Origin: Saccharina japonica
Lineage: Eukaryota > Sar > Phaeophyceae > Laminariales > Laminariaceae
Length of the DNA: 64,000 bases
NCBI GenBank assembly: GCA_008828725.1
Contig: MEHQ01000681.1
Location: forward strand, 248,001-312,000
Reading direction: 5' to 3'
In this document: positions 34,901 through 43,900 of the stretch, piece by piece
How the letters are laid out: every line of letters begins with the position of its first letter
Numbering within the stretch: position 1 is the stretch's first letter
Position numbers and translations under genes: made by a program
The notes under the pieces: generated by a model
Database searches by the model: none
The model's input: only the letters and a program-made list of their open reading frames with translations
Told to the model about the DNA's origin: nothing

Positions 34901-37900
34901 CCAGTACTCTAATACTCTCAGTACTATGAGTACGAAAAGTACTCGATACTCCGAGTATACTCGGAGGATCGAGTATACTCGGAGCATCTGTGTAGTATTA
35001 CTACTACGAACATAAAAAGCTGCTGAGAGCTACGTAACGGAAACAGAAATAGCTACCACACGCAAGCAACCCAGCAAGGAACACCGACCAGCCCAAACAA
35101 GTTTATAGTTATTTCTATATAACACGCAAGATAACACCCCCCCCCCCTCAGGAAGTGTCCACACCAGAAATTAAATTAACTCATTGAAGCTGTCATCCGT
35201 ATGCAAGTCCGCCTCACAGGCGGTTCTTAGTAGGATGCAGCTCACCCTTCATGCGACTCGCCCAACACCTCACGGCGCTTCGCGCTTGATGCTTGCAATG
35301 TCTGCCTGGTCGGTGAAAACCTGACATGCTCCGTCCCGGCATTGTAGGGATGCGAGGGTCTATGGTCATACAACCACGGCCATGCCCCCTCGGAGAGACT
35401 GTCTGATTTTTGTGCTCAGTTTTTCTCGACAGTGAGCGATGTCGACAATATCGTTCTCGAGCCACCGTTTCCGTTGTGTGCCTGCCTTGTTTTGGAGAGA
35501 AATGGCCCTGAAATAATGCCAAGGGGCGGGTGTTAGTTATGAGTTGGGGTCGAATTGATCGGTCGGTTCGTAAATATAGGCAGCTTTTTATTGAGGAAAC
35601 ATAACATTCCGTTTGGCATAGGGTTGTTAGACGGATCGGTTGGTTGGCCCAGTACATACGATAGTTGGTGTATACAAGCAGGGTTGGATATCGTATCTTT
35701 TCGATATATCGAATCGAACTTTCGATATGTCGTATATACGAGTATCGAACTTTCGATATATCGTATATACGAGTATCGAACATTCGATATATCGTATATA
35801 CGAGTATCGAACATTCGATATATCGTATATACGAGTATCGAACGTGTGTTGCCCCCCCCATCCCCTGGCATCCCCGCGTGTTTTTTATGCACGCACTGAA
35901 CGAAAGATTCCGTTTATCAAATATCGAAATCGTATCGATTTTTTTTTGTGTGTATCGGCACATCTTATCGAACGCGATTCCGATATCAATATCCAACACT
36001 AAGTGCATACCAGTATCTAACAGTATAACTTGTCGCTCTCTGAGCGTCGTTTGGACACACACCACGAGTCCGCGACGGGGCTCCTCTTTGCTCTCCACCG
36101 CCGCTAACGATGTTTTCCTTTTCCCCTTTTTCTCCCTCTTGTTGTGCGTCATGCCGTGCGTTTCGCTGGGGTGCTTGCTGCCTTGCCTCTCTCTCTGACG
36201 GTGCGCCGATGGATGTGTTTGTCCGGACGACGTGCTGTCCTGCTGCGCTACCTTTTTTGGGCGCACCGCTCGCTCTCCTCCGTCATCGACGTTCGGGGCG
36301 ATGCGATACGACACCTTGTTGTTCTCATCCTCAACAGACCCAACTCCAACTAGCGGTGAGCAAACATTCTATTGATATTTTTTGCACTACTTAGGGAACC
36401 GGTGTTTTTCATTCCAACTGTCAATAGCGGTGAGCAAGGTATACTGTTATTTTGTCACAGTGGGAAACCGGTGTTTTTCGTACCGACTATCAATACGTCG
36501 TAGCGGTGAGCAAAGATGCTACTACGTATTTGAGATAGGAGGAAGGTATTTTTCGTCAAGTCCTTCTCCAGCCTTAACTTATACCTGGTACCTTGTACAG
36601 TAAACTCCTTGTAGTATTGGCCCTAGCAAATACGAAGTACCGGTCTTTGGGGGCGCGCGAGGCCTCTTTTGGCGTTATTGTACTATTTATAGTTTTAGTG
36701 AAGGGGGTCGGTCAGTCAAGCAGTCAAACCGCGGTCTCCTAGCATAGTTGACACGTCAAGGCCTATTTTGGCGTTAATACACTAGTTTTAGTGTTGGAGG
36801 GCGATCAGTCAAGCGGTCAAACCGCGTTCTCCTAGCATACTTGACACGTCAAGGCCTCTTTTGGCCTTAATATACTAGTTTTAGTGTAGGGGGCGGTCAG
36901 TCGAGGGGTCGAACCGCGGTCTCCTATCATATTCGGCGGTGCGTGACGGTCTGGTTTTCTGATCTGGTCTGTGACCTCTCACGTCTGTCTGGCCGTTGTG
37001 TGGAAAAGTCCCTTGGTGATGAACCTCTGCAAAATTTGGACCCGCCGTTTTGGAAACAAACAAACTTGGAATTAGTGTCGGATAGCTTTATAGATAGGGT
37101 TAAGGTCAAGTCGAGGCCACCACGAGAGCGAAAATGTGATCACCAAAAATGACGCTTGTGCCGATTGGTCGATAAAACCCCAGTGAGAGCCGTTTCAAGT
37201 TTCAAAGGCTGACGGTTACACGTTCCTTGGTTGACGACCACGAGAACCGAAACGGCAGAGAGTGCCGCCTTACCCCGACCGCCTGAGATTTTTATCAGAA
37301 TTCAGATGTATTAAGCAGTTGGTGTGGCCTAACCCCGACCGCCTGGGAAATTTCTCGGAGGGGCCCCGACCGCCTGGGAAAATTCTTGAAGGGGCCCCGA
37401 CCGCCTGAGAAATTTATTGGAAGGGCCCCGACCGCGGGGGGAAATTATCGGAATGCAGATGTACTTAGGAGTTGGTGTGGCCTATTCCCGACCGCTTGGA
37501 ATATTTCTCGGAATGCGTACTGGTATGTATTGAGAGGAGCTACTGCATGTTACTCATTCTCCCACCATCCTTTCCTCCTCCCTCGGCTGGTCTGCCACGC
37601 TCGTGGTTTGCGTGCGTTTGCGTGTTCTTAAGTATTATATACTGGTATACGCTTGCCTAGCCCTATATCCCTATTGATATATACCTAACCCCGACCGACT
37701 GGATATTTTCTCGGAATTTTCTCGGGACCGCAGATGTATACGTAGAGAGGAGTTATTATGGCACTCACTCTCCCACCTTCCTTTCCTCTTCCCTCGGCGC
37801 TGGTGCCTTGCGTGCGTTTGTGTGTTGGAATGTGATACGTGTTGTACGGTTGCCTCCGCTGCTGCAGGATAAACTTCCGGCGGGTCAGAAGCCGAAGTAC

Positions 37901-40900
37901 ACCGGGGTTATCAGCGGGCTGACGTACACGGTGCGGACAACGGGGTTCTTTTCTCTTTACCGAGGGCTCGCACCCACGCTCTTGGGCTCCATGCCCAAGG
38001 CCGGCATCCGGTTCGGAGGAAACTCGGAGCTGAAGAAGGTGAGTATTATTATATTATTTGCCTTCCGACAATGTGCAGGGTATTATTCATTCAGAGTGAA
38101 AAAGCTGACACACTTCGTCGAATACCACCACTCTCATTCAACAACTTATTCTCCTCCTCTGCGTGTACTCTATAGAATACGCACCCTTTACACAATTATT
38201 GTACCTGCTATATATCTATTCGCCGTGCTTCCTACTCCGCATCTACATTCCACCCCCACGCCATGGGAAGTAATCCTCCCTCCTCCTCCCTTCTCCCCCT
38301 GGCGGCCTGCCGGTCTCGCAGGGCGAGCTTGTATCGGTGCACCCGGCGTGAGATCATTATTGTCGTCAGCGTGCCCTCCCTGTCAGTGGCGTCGTTGTGT
38401 TGCCTTATAACCCTGTTGTGGCTTCAGAGGGGAGGGAAATTGACAAAATAAAGTGACGGTTATTATACAGCAGTAGTATCGGCCACTGCTATCTGATTGG
38501 CTGATTGGGGGATGATATGATACAATGGTTGGTGTCCGAGTGACGATGGTTACAATGCAAGGGGCCGTTCTAAACGATCTTACGGATCTAAGGGTTACTT
38601 GCGCGTCAAGGTCATCTACTGTAGATGTAAGCGCGATTCATCTACGCAGATTGCGGCGGGGTTTATGTTTCCCCTAAATGGTTGCATCGCCGACACGAAG
38701 CAGCTTGGGCTACTGGGGTAGGACATGTGTCCGAATTGCAATATGGTGAACCTAGGGAGACATACCGGTGTCACGTGCGAGTAGCTTGGTGATATTGGTA
38801 AGGGGTACCGAAATGAGCGTTAAGTTTGCATACGGGTGCGATCGTTTTTCAGCGCTCGATTTTACATCCAGAACGGGAAGGTTAAGGCTGCCAATACCGA
38901 ATGCCAATACCGAATAAGCTGTTTTCGGAAATATTTGGCCGTGAGAGAGCCTTCCGAAAATACAACGTTCGACTTTAGCACCCGTATCGCTGTCGAGAAT
39001 ACGAGCGCTGAAAAACGGTAACACCCCTGTGTGAACTCAACCCTCTTTACGGCATATGTATACCTGGTATATACCTGGTATATATATATATTTATATTAT
39101 TATATTATATATTATCTGTATATATACGAAGTATATAATTCTTTATATGTATACGTATGTGGACACGTCCTACGATAGGGGAAGCATTTTTTGGCCAAAC
39201 AAATTATGATTGAGTATTACTATACGAAGGTTTAAGGGGCCATTAATTGGGCGTTTGCTACGGTATCGCTGTGCCGCTGTTTTTATTTTTGTTTCGCCTC
39301 CCTCCCTGCTGATGGGGATGTGCCTTCTCACGCAAACAATCTATTTTTTTTCCCAGCAGCTGTCGTTAGAGGGCGTGTTGGATGCAAAGTTTCACGCAGT
39401 GGAGGCCGAGCTTTTAGGCTGGAGCGAAAACGTGAACGGAACTTTAAGGCCAAAAGCTTTCGCGCCGAATCGTTGCCTGGTACCCTTCCCCGTGATGCCG
39501 ACATGCTCAACTTTTTCCCGGAGCCAGGAGGGAGGAAAGTCCTTCCCGACAAACAACCTTGCTCCAGAGAAAAAGTATCGGTGTCGGTATCATCGGCGAG
39601 GGGGTACTAGGCCACGATGGGCGAGAAGGCTTTTTTTTTTTTTTTTGCCTCTAGTGGTCCGTTCGTGTGTTTTTTGTTGCAGCCTTCAAGCGCGGCCTTT
39701 GCTGCGTCAAAGTTTCCATCTCACACGCCCTGTAACAACAGCTTGCGAAATATTTCCCCCGGGAGAGGACATCCATACCCCATCAGCAGGGGGGGGAGGC
39801 CAACAACCAAAGAACCAGCGGTGCAGCTTTTTTTTCGAGGTCCCCATTCCCAAAATCGGGCGTAGCTTAAGGACTGGGGCTGTTCACGGGTCAGGAGGTC
39901 TTCAACATCTCGCGGGTCGGGCCGGGCCGGGTCGGGTCGGGTCGGGCCCGGCCGGGTCGGGTCGGGTCAGGGGGTCTTCAAGATATCATGCGTCGGGTCG
40001 GGGTCGGGTTATGGGTGACCCGACTCGACCCGACCCGCGAGGTTCGACTCGACCCGAGAACAGCCCTAACTAAAAATGTTCCTGGTGAACGAGTCCTGCA
40101 AATACTTCGTACGATAGAGGTGAAATATTGGAAAGTACGAAATCTGGGCGGGGTTTTGGAAGTTAAAGACACGTCAGCTGCGAGATCGAACAATTCGTCC
40201 CGAAATTAATGTTTGCAAGCTGCTTGTGATACTTGGGGGTTTTGTGGAGCGGTGCTGAATGTTTATAGGGGAGGCATGTTTGGTTAGGGGATACACTTTT
40301 AGACAGGGCGGCATGTTTACCCTTGTTCTATTACATGTGGTTCAACTGTTAATATCCAACTATGATTCCAAGACTTGATAGTATAATCGAAGTACGTACA
40401 TAGTGTGTGCCAAGACGAGATTGGAAGTGAAAAAGGATCACGTGTCCTTCCGTATGACCCCGACCCCCCCCTCCGCCCCTCCCAACTCACCTCACCTCAC
40501 CCCACCCCATACCACCCCCCCACCCCAACATTCTACCACCGCCAATGTTTCCCCTACAAACTCCCGCGAGCAGCTTTTTGCGGGCAAGGAGAACAAGAAG
40601 CTGAACTCCGGGGAGCAGTTCCTCGCGGGGTTCGGGGCCGGGGTTCTCGAGGCCATCTTCGCTGTTACCCCGATCGAAACCGTCAAGACGAAGGCCATCC
40701 AGACCAACTCTCCCTTCATGCAGGGGGTGCGGAATATCCTCAAGACCGAGGGGGCGGCGGGCCTGTACCAGGGATGGGGGGGGGGGGGGGGGGCGTACTC
40801 ATTTGTTGCTTGCCTTAGTAATTTGACCATTGACCACGCATCCCTTTCGGGAAAGCGGGGGTGTACTTCATTTTCCTGCATGGCCGTAGTCGTATGACCG

Positions 40901-43900
40901 TAGACCCCCGCATCCCTACAATGCCGGGACGGAGTAGCATGTCGGGTTTTCACCGACCAGGCAGACATTGCTAGCACCAAGCTTTGCCAAGCGCCGTGAG
41001 GTGTTGGGGCGAGTCGCATGAAGGATGAGCTGCACCCTAGAGGAGGAGGGGGGGGGTACTCCATATTCATGCATGGCCGTAGTCGTAATAAAATGAGAGA
41101 AGGTTCAGCTACAGTAGGTAGGTAGCCCCTTTCAAGGGACCCCGCGATAAAAAGGGAAAACGGTATATGTCAATCGGACCGGGTCGCTTGGACAGGTCGG
41201 GCAAAAAAACTTGCGACAATAGTTGATACCGCCCATCAGTGCTCGGACCTGCTTCACGTCCTTGGGGCATCGGCATTTTGTTCAACGCGGACACGTTTCC
41301 CGCATTCGGGCGTAGTAGACCCGCTGGGGAAATGAATGGAGTGGCCGAGAAAGCTTGTGCCAGCGGCGCCTATTACGGAGGACCATAGTAAATAGAACCA
41401 AAATTTGATGGTAAAAATACGGAAATATGTAGTTTTTTGTGTGTACCATAGATCCTATTTACTTCGAAAGCATAACTTAGAAAGCTCTCCCCCTAAGGGG
41501 TCTCAAATTTCTGCCCACCGTTTTTGCCTACTACTGGCTGTAAGGGGCCTTATATACGGTACCAACGTCCCTTATATACGGTACCACCGTTTTTGCCTAC
41601 TACCAGCTCTGATATGATAAGGGACGTTGGTACCGTATATAAGGGACCTCCAATGCCGAACGCACTATTAATAACAGGGTCCCTAAAAAAGGGGCCATTA
41701 TACGTACGTACCTACTGTATCAGATGCTGCCCGTGGCGGCGTTCCCCTCGCAGAGCAATTGCTCTGAACGAAACGTGTCCAAGAGAGCAGTGCAGCATAA
41801 CAGCTATCGACGGTCGCGACTGTGCTACATATATATGTAGTGCTAAAGCTCGACCCCCCCCCGCCCCGTGCACGACATGAACACCCTGGGGGGTGTACTC
41901 GATATTTATGCATGGCCGTAAGCGTATGACTATAGACCCTCGCGTCCGTACAATGCCGGGCACGGAGCATGTCGGGTTTTCACCGACCAGGGGGGGAGAA
42001 CAAATGCTTTCATGTTTGGGTGTGGGGAGGAACTTTAGGGGGAGGAGGGAGGGATGGGGGGAGGGGAGATACTAAACGTGTGTTGTTTTTTTTCGTCGAG
42101 GGGGGGGGGAGGCGGGGTTAGGAAGGAAGGAGACGAACTTTCGTTTTCCGTTTTTGTTTTTTGTCTATTTAATTTTGAGAACATGGGAGGACGGCAGCCA
42201 ACATGGCTTGTAACATTAACCAAACAGGGTGGTGAGTCGTACAATCGTAACAACCTTTTCGCTCTATATACGTGCTTGATCCACCCCCGCAGGGGCTGCG
42301 GTTTATGTGGTTCAACAAGTACAGGGGGATCATCAGCGGCGACGGGGCGCGTGCTTTGACCGACCTCGAAAACCTGTTGGGTGGCATGTCCGCCGGGTGC
42401 TTCAGCACCCTGGGCAACAACCCTTTCGATGTGGTCAAGACTAAGATGCAGGGGGTGGACGCGGCTAGGTACAAGAACACGGCGGACTGCTTCGCACAGG
42501 TGCGCGATTAATTATTAATAGGCGCCTATGAGTCGGCTGGACTTGGTTGCACGACTAGTTTTTAGTTAGTTGGCGAATAATGCCGACTACAAGTGACTTA
42601 GTTGGTCATTAGGGCTTTGAGTTGGCTGGAAGTGGTTCACGGCTACTACTGTAGTTGTTACTTTGTTGGCGAATAGCAAATAAAGCTGACAAAGTGACTT
42701 AGCTGGCCACTATGACTATTAGTTGGCTGGACTTGATTTCACGGCTAGAGTTCTTCGTTGGTCACTAGGGGTACTATGGGTTGGCGGACTTCACGGTTAC
42801 GAATTAGTTGGGTTGCGAGGTAGGCCAACAAACTGACTTTGTTTTTTATCAATAAAACAACAGGCACACGACTAACGTTCGGAGTCAGATAAATAATATG
42901 CAGATGTCAGAACTCCGCAAAATGACCGCACGCGACTGTTAATAGTTGTAGTACCTAGCCAACTAGCGAGTTTTAATAGTCGATTACGTGTTGCCAGCCA
43001 GCTCACAGCCCTACCGATCACCGTTCTCGGCCATGGGCTGGGTTTGACGGTATCGTCCCTCTTGCAAGAAATACTATCAAGAAACCGGGATGCCGGCCCA
43101 AGGATAGAGTTCTTATTTGAGAGAGGGCTGTGTTCCAAAACGAAATTCAGTATAACCGCTTTCGAATTTGTTATTTGTAAGGCTAAGTTTCTTATGGGAC
43201 GCTTTCTTAATGTTCCTGGAATATATGGCTTAAGTTATTTGTGAGGCTCTTTTCTTATGAAAAAATATAAGGGTAACTTTCTTGTGGTGCTTTTTCTTCT
43301 GAGATAATGTAAGGCTAAGGCTCTCTCTTATGAGATAATATAAGGGTAACTTTCTTGTGGGCTAAGGCTCTCTCTTACGAGGTAATATAAGGGTAACTTT
43401 CTTGTGGGCCTTTTTTTTTTAAGATAATCTAAGGCTAAGTTCCTTGTGGGGCTCTTTCTTATGAGATAGTCTAAGGCTAGGATTATTGTGGGGCTCTTTT
43501 CTTATGGGAGAATATAAGGCTAATATTATTGTGGGGCTATTTCTTATGAGATAATATACGGGTGACTTTATTGTGGGGCTCTTTCAAATGGGAGAACATT
43601 TGGCTAAGTTTCTTACGGGGCTCTTTCTTATGGAAGAGTCTAAGGCTAAGATTCTTGTGGGGCTCTTTCTTATGAGATATAAATTTGCCAAGCTTATTGT
43701 GGGGCTCTTTTCTTGTGGGAGAGTCTAAGGCTAAGATTATTGTGGGGCTCTTTTATGGGAGGCTCTCCCGAGATAATATAAGGATGACTTTCTTGTGGGG
43801 ATTTTATTTTTGAGATAATCTAAGACAACTTTTCTTGAGGCGCTCTTTCTTATGGAAGAATCTAAGGCTAATGTTATTGTGGGGCCCTGTCTTATGTGAT

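Noticed and set aside
42196-42231. Candidate missing carrier segment (PTWLVTLTKQG followed by GTGAGT)
   Set aside because: It has K-Q-G near a donor, but lacks the following N-Q residues and ends in phase 1, which does not fit exon 5 starting in phase 0.
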